From CBDDDW01 sp965226805 (lineage in GTDB: Bacteria; Chloroflexota; Dehalococcoidia; Lucifugimonadales; JAGWBF01): a stretch of 64,000 nucleotides of DNA. Below are positions 17,066 through 25,308 of the stretch, piece by piece. How positions within the stretch are numbered: the stretch's first letter is position 1; each line of letters begins with the position of its first letter. The notes under the pieces were generated by a model, which ran no database searches, had not been told where the DNA came from, and saw only the letters and a program-made list of their open reading frames with translations. The position numbers were made by a program, and so were the translations under genes. The DNA is taken from contig CBDDDW010000028.1 of the NCBI GenBank assembly GCA_965226805.1, forward strand, positions 186,001 to 250,000, written 5' to 3'.

Positions 17066-18402
17066 GCTCGACGCGGCGGAACGGGCTGGATCCAGAGGCC
17101 CTACTGGAGAAGGCCGCAAAGGTATCTCAAGAGGCGGAGGTCTTTCATGTCTGGCACCGGGGCGAACCCGTGCTGTTCGAGGCCAACCGCCTGAAGATCG
17201 TGGAAAGCAGGGAGAGCTCGGGAGTCGCCCTGCGTATCATTAAAGACGGCAGGATAGGGTTCGCCTCAACCTCTGATGTCAGCCGCGTCGATGGCCTGGT
17301 CCAGAACGCCCTCGAGATGGTCCCTTTCGGCCCTGAAGCCCGGCTTGGGTTTCCATCCAGCCACGACATGACCCCCGTCGAGATCTTCGATCCTCAAACG
17401 GCGGAGCTGCCACTGGGAGACATGGTCGAGATGGGCCAGCGCTCCATCGACCAGCTTGTGGCCCATACCGCGGACGTCCTCTGTGACGCCAGCGTGTCCA
17501 AGGGCGTGACCGAGGTTACGATACTGAACTCCCGGGGTGGTCACGCAGCGTACACCAAGAGCGTCTTCTCGATGTTTCTACACGGGACGATCATAAAGGA
17601 CACCGACATGCTGTTCGTCTCCGATGGCAAGAGCTCCTGCCGCCCTCTGTCGGACACATCGGAGCTAGTGGAATCGATCAAGACCCAGCTTGAGATCTCC
17701 AGGAAGGTGGTGCCAGCCCCGGTAGGCGAAGTACCTGTCGTGTTCACCCCGAAGGGCGTGGCCGGCGCGCTCCTTCCTCCTCTGCTCGCCGGTTTCAACG
17801 GAAAGACCGTCGTGCAGGGCGCCTCGCCCCTGGTAGATAAGCTGGGGGAGAAGATGCTCGACGAGAGTTTTTCCCTTTGGGATGAGCCCAGTTTCCCTTA
17901 CGTGCCCGGCAGCCGTATGTGCGACGACGAAGGCGTGCCGACCAGGACATTCCCCTTGGTAGACCGTGGAGTGATCGCCAGCTTTCTCTACGACTTGCAG
18001 ACGGCAGGCCGGGCCGGAACGGAAAGCACCGGCAGCGCTCATAGAGGCGTCAACTCCCAACCGTCCCCCGGCATCAGCGTTCTGGTGATCAAGGAGGGGG
18101 AGGTCTCTTATCAGGATATGATTGGAGACATAAGAGACGGGCTCGTAGTGGAACGGCTCCTCGGAGCCGGGCAGAGCAATATCCTCGGCGGTAACTTCAA
18201 TGCCAATGTGCTGCTGGGTTATCGGATCGAGGGAGGGGTTGTCACTGGAAGGGTGAAAAATACCGTCATCTCTGGTAATGTTTACACAGCACTTAAAAAT
18301 GTCCAGGCCATTGGAACAGAAAGCCACTGGGTAGGTGGCGCGTCCAAGATACCGGCCCTATATCTGGGGAAAGTCTCTGTCGCTGCAAAAGAGCCGGTGT
18401 AG
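17062..18402 (+). CDS. pmbA: TldE/PmbA metalloprotease partner subunit
   Basis: 446 residues from the ATG at 17062, which overlaps the tldD stop. The upstream in-frame extension to 16972 lies inside tldD and is rejected. It lacks the HExxxH of TldD, as expected for the TldE/PmbA subunit. It keeps family features such as TAGRAGTESTGSAHRG and the C-terminal GGASKIPALYLGKVSV. It works with TldD in the cytoplasm. Confidence 0.92.
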   Translation: MSSTRRNGLDPEALLEKAAKVSQEAEVFHVWHRGEPVLFEANRLKIVESRESSGVALRIIKDGRIGFASTSDVSRVDGLVQNALEMVPFGPEARLGFPSSHDMTPVEIFDPQTAELPLGDMVEMGQRSIDQLVAHTADVLCDASVSKGVTEVTILNSRGGHAAYTKSVFSMFLHGTIIKDTDMLFVSDGKSSCRPLSDTSELVESIKTQLEISRKVVPAPVGEVPVVFTPKGVAGALLPPLLAGFNGKTVVQGASPLVDKLGEKMLDESFSLWDEPSFPYVPGSRMCDDEGVPTRTFPLVDRGVIASFLYDLQTAGRAGTESTGSAHRGVNSQPSPGISVLVIKEGEVSYQDMIGDIRDGLVVERLLGAGQSNILGGNFNANVLLGYRIEGGVVTGRVKNTVISGNVYTALKNVQAIGTESHWVGGASKIPALYLGKVSVAAKEPV

Positions 18403-18462
18403 GCAGTCCTCCGGGCGGAGCGCTGACACAGTAAGATAAAGCTCCATGCGAGGAGAGCCTCC

Positions 18463-19386
18463 TTGTCGTTGGAAAAGTCTCTACAACAGATATCTGAACA
18501 GGCATTGCCTTTAGGCTTTCAGGCCATGCTAGAGCTGTCTGGCCTATCGCCTAAGGAGCTCGGATTGTTCGCGCGGACTTGGCACAAGGTGCCATCCGAG
18601 CGAAGGCGGGCGGTCGTCGAGCGTCTGGTGGAGATGGCTGAAGACAATGCGGAGATGGACTTCAGCGCCGTCTTAAAACTGTGTCTCAAGGACCCTGACG
18701 AGTCGGTTAAGAGGAAGGCCATGTCGGGCCTATGGGAGTTTGAAGACAGGTCGTTAATATTATCGCTGGTAGAGCTACTCAAATCAGACGATTCGGGCGA
18801 GGTCCGGGCGGCGGCGGCGGCTGCGCTGGGGAAGTTCGCCTCCCTCGCCCAGGATAGGAAGATTCTTTCCAAAGACGGTGACCTGGTGAGGGGTAGCCTG
18901 ATGGAGGCGCTTGAGGATGAACAAGAGTGGCTGGAGGTGAGAAGAAGAGCCCTGGAATCTGTGGCCGCCTTCGACACCTCCAATGTGGCCGAATATATCC
19001 ACTGGGCCTACGAGAGTGATGACCTCAATCTGAAGTGCAGCTCCATCTACGCCATGGGTAAGACGGGAGAGCCCAAGTGGCTGGAGATCCTTCTTAGGGA
19101 GTTGCAAAGTTCCAGTCCGCCGCTCAGATACGAGGCAGCCACCGCCTGCGGCGAGTTGGCGGCTGAGGAGGCGGCACCCCACCTCATTCCCCTGCTCCAG
19201 GACGACGACTTCCAGGTGCAGATGGCCGGCATCGACGCCCTTGGGGAAATCGGCGGTACCCTCGCCAAGCGGGCCCTGATGGCCTGTGTGAAAAGAGGCG
19301 ACACGATCATCGTAGACGCCGCTCGCAATGCGCTGGAGAACGTTCGAACCATGGAAGACCCTCTGGGCTTCCACTACGAGCCTTAG
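18463..19386 (+). CDS. HEAT-repeat protein
   Basis: 307 residues, with a TTG start behind GGAGAG. It is built from repeated helical pairs; examples are DPDESVKRKAMSGLWEFED, DDSGEVRAAAAAALGKFAS, SSPPLRYEAATACGELAA and DDFQVQMAGIDALGEIGG, which are HEAT/PBS-lyase-type repeats. Such proteins are scaffolds, or in some cases bilin-lyase relatives; no catalytic residues are seen. It lies 60 bp after pmbA on the same strand and could share its transcript. The exact role is unknown. Confidence 0.8.
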   Translation: MSLEKSLQQISEQALPLGFQAMLELSGLSPKELGLFARTWHKVPSERRRAVVERLVEMAEDNAEMDFSAVLKLCLKDPDESVKRKAMSGLWEFEDRSLILSLVELLKSDDSGEVRAAAAAALGKFASLAQDRKILSKDGDLVRGSLMEALEDEQEWLEVRRRALESVAAFDTSNVAEYIHWAYESDDLNLKCSSIYAMGKTGEPKWLEILLRELQSSSPPLRYEAATACGELAAEEAAPHLIPLLQDDDFQVQMAGIDALGEIGGTLAKRALMACVKRGDTIIVDAARNALENVRTMEDPLGFHYEP

Positions 19387-19406
19387 TCATACGGTGGGAC
19401 CTCAGG

Positions 19407-19450
19407 CCCTCACCCCGGCATACGGCCACCCCTCTCCCTGGGGGTGAGGG
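19407..19450. repeat. Palindromic CCCTCACCCC repeat
   Basis: CCCTCACCCC (19407-19416) and GGGGTGAGGG (19441-19450) are perfect inverse copies across a 24-nt loop. The same short intergenic repeat type appears near 25627, 57693 and 63203. It could act as a terminator-like hairpin after the HEAT gene. Confidence 0.6.
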
Positions 19451-19492
19451 GTACTTCCGTAACAACGATGACATTGGCCCGGCAGTCAGTCT

Positions 19493-19936
19493 TTGAGCCC
19501 GCTAACCCCCCAGGATGAGACGCGCATAAAGGCTAGGCGTATAGCTCACCTGGCGACCTCTGACCCTCAAGGAATGCCCCATCTAATTCCCATCTGCTTC
19601 GTCTTCGATGGCGACCACTTCTATTCGGTCCTGGACCAGAAGCCAAAGCGGACTCCCGTCACCCAGCTGAAGAGGGTGCGGAACATTCTTTCCAACCCGA
19701 ATGTGGCAGTGGTGCTGGACCATTACGAGGAGGACTGGAACCGGCTGTGGTATGTGCTTGTAAGGGGCTCAGCCCAGCTCATCCGAGAAGGCGAAGAGCA
19801 CCGCCGCGCCACTCTGATGTTGCGTGAAAAGTATCCCCAGTACCTGGAGATGGACATAGCTGATAGCCCGGTGATTAAAATAACGCCGGAAGGGATAACA
19901 TCGTGGGGAGAAGCCGCCCCGGGCCAGGTGGAATAA
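19493..19936 (+). CDS. PPOX-class F420/flavin-dependent oxidoreductase-like protein
   Basis: 147 residues with a TTG start. It has a split-barrel fold of the pyridoxamine-phosphate-oxidase superfamily: RRIAHLATSDPQGMPHLIPICFVFDGDHFYSVLD is the first half (residues 16-50), and the family's late motif ends PVIKITPEGITSWG. It is closest to the small actinobacterial-type F420-binding group (Rv0121-like). Cofactor choice, F420 or FMN, cannot be told from sequence here. Confidence 0.8.
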   Translation: MSPLTPQDETRIKARRIAHLATSDPQGMPHLIPICFVFDGDHFYSVLDQKPKRTPVTQLKRVRNILSNPNVAVVLDHYEEDWNRLWYVLVRGSAQLIREGEEHRRATLMLREKYPQYLEMDIADSPVIKITPEGITSWGEAAPGQVE

Positions 19937-20003
19937 GTGACGTTATTCGAAATTTTAGACTTTGTTTAAACATAATTCAAAAAGACACTCTGCCACTTGC
20001 CTG

Positions 20004-20032
20004 TTGAAATCAGAACATATGTTTGATACAAT
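20004..20032 (+). promoter_or_regulatory. Promoter of the imuB-dnaE2 cassette
   Basis: TTGAAA (20004-20009) and TACAAT (20027-20032) are separated by exactly 17 bp, about 35 bp before the imuB start. The spacer contains the LexA-like palindrome. Confidence 0.65.
20012..20025. promoter_or_regulatory. LexA/DinR-type SOS box
   Basis: AGAACATATGTTTG fits the Gram-positive-type LexA consensus CGAACnnnnGTTYG. It is centred on the palindrome AACATATGTT. It sits between -35 and -10, an ideal repressor position, so the mutasome genes are probably damage-induced. Confidence 0.6.
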
Positions 20033-20064
20033 CCGTAATCAGTCGAACTCCCCAGGTAGACGGT

Positions 20065-21246
20065 ATGAAGATCGCGTGCGTCCTCATAACCCACCTTCCC
20101 ATGAAATCGGAGCTGCAGCGGTATACTCAGCTTCGGGGGAAGCCGGTCATTATTACGGAAAACATCGGCTCGAAGCAGGTGGTGGTGGACCATTCCCCCG
20201 AGGCAAGGGGGATCATCGCTGGGATGCCTCTTCAGGAAGCCCTCTCCCGCTGCAAGAACGCCACTCTGCTTCAAGCTGACCAGCCGCGTTACCACGCTGA
20301 TTTCGACAAGGTCGCCGGACTTCTGACCCAGAGAAGCCCTCTGGTGGAAAAGGGAGATCTGGCCTGTGCCTATGTAGGGCTCGACGGGCTTGAAGAAATG
20401 TACGGCGGCGAGGCCAGGCTCGTAGCTTCTCTGCTCCAGGCAGCTCCCCACGGCTTCAGCCCGCGCATAGGGCTGGCCGAGGGAAAGTTTCCGGCGTACG
20501 TCGCGGCCATGGTGAGTGGGGGAGGCCAGGCGACCAAAGTCCCCGGCAATGTAGCCGGTTTCCTCAGTGCGTTTCCGGTGGACCTGCTCCCCATCTCCTG
20601 GAACAGCAAGCTGCGTCTACACCGTTTTGGGCTCCACACCATAGGCCGGCTGGCCTCTCTCTCGGTAGGCTCGGTACAGGCACAGTTCGGAGCGAAAGGA
20701 AAGGTGGCCTGGGAGCTGGCCAACGGCATCGACCATAGCCCGCTGCTCCTCTACGGACGTGAGGAGGCAGTGAGCGAGTACCTCGCCTTCCCCTCGCCCG
20801 TCACAACACTACACACTATTATCCTGGCGATAGAGACGCTACTGGGGAGGGCCTTCGCCCACATTACCCTCACGGGTAAGTACGCGCGCACGGCATCGCT
20901 GGAGAGCCAGGTCTTCCGAAAGCCCCCATGGACAAGACGGTTCGCCTTCAAAGAAGCCGTCAACTCCCGGGAGAGGGCCCTTTTCGGGCTGAAAAGCGCC
21001 CTGGAGACGGTGGCCATACCAGGTCCCCTCGAAGACATGAGGCTGACCCTTTCCGGCTTCACCGGTGAGTCGGGGACACAGGCAAGTCTCTTCTCGGACA
21101 TTCGCAGGCAGGAGCAGATGAGGGAGACGTTGAGGCAGCTGGAGGCGCGTCTGGGCCGCAGGCCTCCCATCTATCAGGTCAGGGAGTTAGAGCCATGGTC
21201 AAGAATTCCGGAAAGGCGGCAGGCCCTGGTCCAATTCGCCCCCTGA
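20065..21246 (+). CDS. imuB: ImuB-like Y-family DNA polymerase homologue
   Basis: 393 residues from ATG 20065. The fold follows the Y-family order. The usual catalytic carboxylates are missing: the first motif reads ACVLITHLPMKSEL instead of a DMD-type start, and the second reads AYVGLDGLEEMYGG. This is typical of ImuB, which acts as a scaffold linking DnaE2 to the sliding clamp rather than as a polymerase. The end PIYQVRELEPWSRIPERR is also ImuB-like. The gene is followed by a DUF6504-type protein and dnaE2. No imuA is present here. Confidence 0.82.
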   Translation: MKIACVLITHLPMKSELQRYTQLRGKPVIITENIGSKQVVVDHSPEARGIIAGMPLQEALSRCKNATLLQADQPRYHADFDKVAGLLTQRSPLVEKGDLACAYVGLDGLEEMYGGEARLVASLLQAAPHGFSPRIGLAEGKFPAYVAAMVSGGGQATKVPGNVAGFLSAFPVDLLPISWNSKLRLHRFGLHTIGRLASLSVGSVQAQFGAKGKVAWELANGIDHSPLLLYGREEAVSEYLAFPSPVTTLHTIILAIETLLGRAFAHITLTGKYARTASLESQVFRKPPWTRRFAFKEAVNSRERALFGLKSALETVAIPGPLEDMRLTLSGFTGESGTQASLFSDIRRQEQMRETLRQLEARLGRRPPIYQVRELEPWSRIPERRQALVQFAP

Positions 21247-21482
21247 ACCTGCCGTCGCCCGTAGAGGTCCTGGAAGACGGACACGGCAGCCCCCTGGCCC
21301 TCACCCTGCGGGGGCGAAGGCTCCAAATAGCCTGTATACAAGACCTTTGGGAGATATCCGACGAGTGGTGGAGGCCGGCGCCTATCGCCCGCAGGTACTA
21401 CGCGGTGACCACCCAGGACGGCGAGCGCGTCACCCTCTTTCTGGACCTGGCGTCGGGAGGCTGGTACCGGCAGCAGGGTTAG
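21195..21482 (+). CDS. DUF6504-type small protein of the ImuB/DnaE2 cassette
   Basis: 95 residues, starting within the last 52 bp of imuB. The conserved part runs PVEVLEDGHGSPLALTLRGRRLQIACIQDLWEI...WWRPAPIARRYYAVTTQDG...LFLDLASGGWYRQQ. It resembles small proteins found next to imuB in Actinobacteria and Chloroflexota. The function is unproven; context suggests an accessory to translesion synthesis. The 3' end was partly duplicated just downstream. Confidence 0.7.
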   Translation: MVKNSGKAAGPGPIRPLNLPSPVEVLEDGHGSPLALTLRGRRLQIACIQDLWEISDEWWRPAPIARRYYAVTTQDGERVTLFLDLASGGWYRQQG

Positions 21483-21504
21483 ATCCCCCCTCGCAGGGGC
21501 GACC

Positions 21505-21625
21505 CAGCGACCACATGGGACGGAGGACGCGTCACCCTTTCGGACCTGGCATCGGGCGGCTCGTACCAGCCGCATGCGTGTCCACCTCCTCGTAGGGGCG
21601 CCGCATGCGTCGCCCCTACCCCACT
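21505..21625. repeat. Partial duplication of the DUF6504 3' end plus GCATGC palindromic repeat
   Basis: GGACGGAGGACGCGTCACCC (from about 21520) repeats GGACGGCGAGCGCGTCACCC from 21418 and continues similarly through GGACCTGGCATCGGGCGGCT. The copy has small deletions and is not translatable. It runs into CGTAGGGGCGCCGCATGCGTC GCCCCTA (about 21592-21618), a near-palindrome. A relative of that palindrome occurs at 6866-6887. Confidence 0.65.
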
Positions 21626-21641
21626 AAGAAGAGAGACATTG

Positions 21642-24600
21642 ATGTCCACACCCTACGCTGAGCTTCACTGCCACAGCAGCTACTCCTTCCAGGAGGGCGC
21701 CTCCTCTATCAGCGATCTCCTTGTGAGGGCCAGAGATCTGGAGTACAGTGCCCTGGCCCTCACCGACCACGACAACCTGTGCGGCGCCATGGAGTTCGCC
21801 CAGGCGGCCAAGAGCCTGGGCGTGCGGGCCATAACTGGGGCCGAGGTTACTCTCACGGGCGGATCCCACCTGACCCTCCTGGCGGCCACCCAGGTGGGAT
21901 ACAGCAACCTGTGCAGGCTTATCTCCTACGCCCACATAAGCACCGATCGGAGGAGTCCAGAGCTAAACGCCAGGTACATACCGGACCACTCGGACGGCTT
22001 GGTCTTGCTTACAGGGTGCCGGAAAGGGCGCGTCCCAAGGCTTTTGATGGAGGAGCGATACGCGGAGGCGGAAGAGGACCTGGGGCAGTACCTTGAGTGG
22101 TTCGGAGCGCCCAATGTCTACGTGGAGCTCCAGCAGAACCTGGTCCAGGGGGATACTCAGCGCAACAGGCGTCTCATAGAGCTATCACGTAACCTGGGCG
22201 TCGGCGTGGTCGCTACCAACAATGTCCACTACCATATCCCGGAGCGGCACAGGCTTCAGGACGCCCTGGTCGCCATTAAGAACAACAAGAGCCTGGAGGA
22301 GACCCACCTGGAGCGGCGCCCCAACGAACAGTTCTATCTAAAGCACCCGGACGAGATGGCGGCCCTGTTCGAGGCCTGTCTCGAAGCTATCGAGAACACT
22401 CTGCGGATAGCGGACAGGTGTACCTTCGACCTGACCCGGAACCTCAACTACCGGTTCCCCGACTACCCAGTGCCCGAGGGCTTCACGCCCCAGACGTACC
22501 TTGAGCACATGTGCCGTGAGGCTGCCGTGCGTCGCTATGGCAGCATCACCGATAAAGTGAAGGCGCGGCTGTCGGAGGAGTTCCGGCTTATCAAGAAACA
22601 CGACCTGGCCGGCTTCTTTCTCATCTACCACGACATAATTCAGATGGCCCGGGAGATAATGATCGAGCTGGGCCTGAGCGACATCGAAGTTCCCCTGGAG
22701 GAGCGTCCGCCGGGCAGGGGAAGGGGCTCGTCGGTGGCGATGCTGGTGGGCTATCTGATCGGCCTCTCCCACATAGACCCGATGGAGTTCAACCTCTCCC
22801 TGGAGCGCTTCCTCTCCGATGACATGGCATCGGTCCCCGACATCGACCTGGACTTTCCCCGCAACATCCGGGAGGAGCTTATACTCCGGGTGCACAAGCG
22901 GTGGGGCTGGGACCATGCGGCCCTCACCGGAATGATAAGCACCTATCTGCTCAAGGGCGCTATACGGGACCTGGGCAAAGCCCTGGGACTCCCCGCCCAG
23001 GATGTGGACAAGCTGGCCAAAAGGGTAGACCCCCACCACGCCGGTCACCTCAGATCCGAGATGATGGCTCTCCCCGAGTTCAGAGACAGGGTCGATGCCC
23101 CCGTGTGGCGAGACCTTATAGACCTGGCGGTCCAGCTGGACGGTTTCCCGAAGTACCTGGCCCAGCACCCCGGTGGAATGGTGATAAGCTCCCTGCCACT
23201 TATAGACATGACGCCGGTGCAGCAGTCGGCCATAGACGGCCGCTACATATGTCACTGGGACAAGGACAGCATCGACGACGCCGGTTTCGTCAAGATAGAC
23301 TTCCTGGCGCTGGGCGCCCTATCCCAGATGCAGGATGCCCTGCAGCTTATCGAGGAGCGGACGGGGCACTACATCGACCTGAGCCGCATAGATTTCGAGG
23401 ACGAGGCCGTGTATGAGATGCTGCACCAGGCCGATACTATCGGAATCTTCCAGGTGGAATCGGCGGCCCAGATGCAGACCATCACCCGCATAAGGCCTAG
23501 GAACCTCACGGAGATGGCCTGGGAAGTGGCCGCGGTACGGCCAGGGGTGGGGGCCAACGACGGCGTATCCCAGTTTATCCGGCGACACGCCTACGGCGAC
23601 CCTTGGGAGTTCGACCACCTTCTGGAGAGGCGCTCCCTGGAGCGGACCCTGGGGGTCATACTGTTCCAGGACCAGGTGAACCAGCTGGCGATAGATGTGG
23701 CGGGGTTCAGCCCCGCCGACGCGGACCAGCTGAGGAGGGCCTTCAGCCGGAAGAACAACAGGGGCCTGATCGATCTGTACTGGACTAGGTTCAGGGATGG
23801 ATCGATAAAGCGGGGCGTCCCCGAAGACACCGCCGCCAGGATATTCAAGAAGTTCAATGGCCAGTACATGTTCCCCGAGTCCCACGCCTTCGCCTTTGGA
23901 GTTACGGCTTATCACATGTCCTGGCTCAAGCGCTATTACCCCCTGGAGTTCTATGTGGCCATCTTCAACCAGCAGCCCATGGGATTTTACAACCTGGAGA
24001 CACTGAAGGAGGACGCCCGGCGCCACGGGATCGCCGTCCTCAACCCCGATATCAACGCCAGCATGGAGAAGTCCGTCATCAGGGACGAGTCTCTGTTGCT
24101 GGGGTTCCTCAATGTAAAGGGGCTGGGCGGATCGGCGGCTTCGGAAATCGTCGTAGCCAGGAGGGAAGGAGGCCCCTTTGCGTCCTTGGCCGACGCTATG
24201 CGACGCACGGGACTACAGCGGGAAATCCTGGAGAATCTTGTTACGGCGGGAGCCTTTGACTCGCTGGTCACGGACCGCAGGTCGGCGCTTTGGGAGGTGG
24301 GGCTTCGCTACAGGCCGGGTGGTGGCCAGGCCGCCCTTCAGATTCCCGTGGAGCAGGATATGGCCGGTCTCCCGCACCTCAGCGAATGGGAGAGCATGGT
24401 GGGCGAATACCACACCCTCGGCCTCTACCCTGCCGGGTCTCTTATGGCGGCTCTAAGGCCCCATCTGGGTAAGGGAGTACTGAGCAGCCTAGATGTTCCA
24501 GGCATGAGCGACGGCGAGGATGTGACTGTCGCCGGCCTGGTTATACGCAGGCAGAGGCCTCTGGCAAAAGCTGTCTTTGTCACCCTTGAGGACGAGTTCG

Positions 24601-24782
24601 GGCACATCCCCCTGGTGGTATGGCCCGCCGTCTATGAGAAGTACAGGCTGGTCCTGAGAGAGCCGGTGTTGAAAGTGATGGGCGTAATCTCCAGGCGGGA
24701 AGGCACCCTGAACATAGTAATGGTTCATGCCGAGAGTATCGAGGCACCGCGAGACCTGCCCACCGCGAGGAACTGGGGATGA
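21642..24782 (+). CDS. dnaE2: Error-prone DNA polymerase III alpha subunit
   Basis: 1046 residues from ATG 21642, the usual DnaE2 length and shorter than replicative DnaE (about 1160). The N-terminal PHP domain starts AELHCHSSYSF with LTDHDNLCG. The polymerase catalytic aspartates are in SVPDIDLDFPR (about residues 397-406), with GRGRGSSVAMLVGY before and PESHAFAFGVTAYH after. The C-terminal OB domain runs from about residue 950 (VTVAGLVIRRQRPLAKAVF). It performs mutagenic lesion bypass with ImuB. Frame and length are intact. Confidence 0.92.
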   Translation: MSTPYAELHCHSSYSFQEGASSISDLLVRARDLEYSALALTDHDNLCGAMEFAQAAKSLGVRAITGAEVTLTGGSHLTLLAATQVGYSNLCRLISYAHISTDRRSPELNARYIPDHSDGLVLLTGCRKGRVPRLLMEERYAEAEEDLGQYLEWFGAPNVYVELQQNLVQGDTQRNRRLIELSRNLGVGVVATNNVHYHIPERHRLQDALVAIKNNKSLEETHLERRPNEQFYLKHPDEMAALFEACLEAIENTLRIADRCTFDLTRNLNYRFPDYPVPEGFTPQTYLEHMCREAAVRRYGSITDKVKARLSEEFRLIKKHDLAGFFLIYHDIIQMAREIMIELGLSDIEVPLEERPPGRGRGSSVAMLVGYLIGLSHIDPMEFNLSLERFLSDDMASVPDIDLDFPRNIREELILRVHKRWGWDHAALTGMISTYLLKGAIRDLGKALGLPAQDVDKLAKRVDPHHAGHLRSEMMALPEFRDRVDAPVWRDLIDLAVQLDGFPKYLAQHPGGMVISSLPLIDMTPVQQSAIDGRYICHWDKDSIDDAGFVKIDFLALGALSQMQDALQLIEERTGHYIDLSRIDFEDEAVYEMLHQADTIGIFQVESAAQMQTITRIRPRNLTEMAWEVAAVRPGVGANDGVSQFIRRHAYGDPWEFDHLLERRSLERTLGVILFQDQVNQLAIDVAGFSPADADQLRRAFSRKNNRGLIDLYWTRFRDGSIKRGVPEDTAARIFKKFNGQYMFPESHAFAFGVTAYHMSWLKRYYPLEFYVAIFNQQPMGFYNLETLKEDARRHGIAVLNPDINASMEKSVIRDESLLLGFLNVKGLGGSAASEIVVARREGGPFASLADAMRRTGLQREILENLVTAGAFDSLVTDRRSALWEVGLRYRPGGGQAALQIPVEQDMAGLPHLSEWESMVGEYHTLGLYPAGSLMAALRPHLGKGVLSSLDVPGMSDGEDVTVAGLVIRRQRPLAKAVFVTLEDEFGHIPLVVWPAVYEKYRLVLREPVLKVMGVISRREGTLNIVMVHAESIEAPRDLPTARNWG

Positions 24783-24848
24783 CGTACTTGACTCTCTCAA
24801 ACTAGACGCTAAACTGGTGCTTAGTCTCATTAGCCTTGTCATTTCTAC

Positions 24849-24935
24849 GGAAGTGTCATTCTGAGCCATAGGCGAAGAATCTGGTGTGGGGAGTGAGACG
24901 CCCACCTCCTCCAGACCCTTCGCTACGAACAGGGT
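24849..24935. repeat. REP-like repeat copy
   Basis: GTCATTCTGAGCCATAGGCG (about 24852) then AAGAATCTGG is a copy of the element at 2780. The inverse half (CCTCCAGACCCTTCGCTACG) near 24907 is degenerate. It lies upstream of the first SelW-like gene. Confidence 0.55.
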
Positions 24936-24954
24936 GATGAGGAGGAGCGTTCCA

Positions 24955-25242
24955 ATGGCGTGTGATGCCTGCAAAATCACCCTGGATATTGTCTACTGTG
25001 TCCCTTGAGGGCATCATGGAGTAGCCACGTGGATGGCTAACGAGTTCTTCGCGGCCTACGGACCTGACGCTGCCATCTCCCTTACTCCCGGGGCCCACGG
25101 ACGGATCGAGGTTTACGTGGACGGCGAGAAGATCTTCGATAAGAGGGAAGAGGGCAAGGTCTATCCGAACCTCGCCCGGGTGCGCCAGATGAAAGAGGTC
25201 ATCAAGGCGAAGCTGGATTCCGTCCCGGCCCACGCCGACTAA
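24955..25242 (+). CDS. SelW-like (Rdx family) selenoprotein, copy 1
   Basis: 95 residues if the TGA at 25006-25008 is read as selenocysteine: MACDACKITLDIVYCVP-U-GHHGVATWMANEFFAAYG... The stop is TAA at 25242. The CxxU motif after beta-strand 1 and the later IEVYVDGEKIFDKREEG...MKEVIKAKL segment match the thioredoxin-like SelW/SelT/SelH (Rdx) fold, whose members are small thiol redox proteins. A ribosome site (GAGGAGGAG) lies before ATG 24955. No plausible start or ribosome site precedes the ATG downstream of the TGA, and the upstream part is conserved in copy 2, so TGA as a stop is unlikely. An extra N-terminal CxxC (CDAC) is present. Confidence 0.85.
25022..25039 (+). promoter_or_regulatory. 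Candidate SECIS hairpin of SelW copy 1
   Basis: TAGCCA (25022-25027) and TGGCTA (25034-25039) pair around loop CGTGGA, 13 nt after the TGA. The same hairpin is present in copy 2. Part of the conservation could reflect the encoded ATWMAN residues. Confidence 0.5.
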
Positions 25243-25308
25243 TCATCACAACCAGAGGTTTACTAGAAGTAGTTTCCCGCTAGCTTCCCGACTATAAGAG
25301 GTGTGCCG

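Noticed and set aside
22338..23255. Leftward frame of 305 codons inside dnaE2
   Set aside because: It is the antisense shadow of the conserved polymerase core and has no family resemblance or ribosome site.
25033..25242. SelW-like protein starting at the ATG after the TGA
   Set aside because: It would lose beta-strand 1 and the redox motif, has no ribosome site, and ignores the conserved coding sequence upstream of the TGA in both copies.
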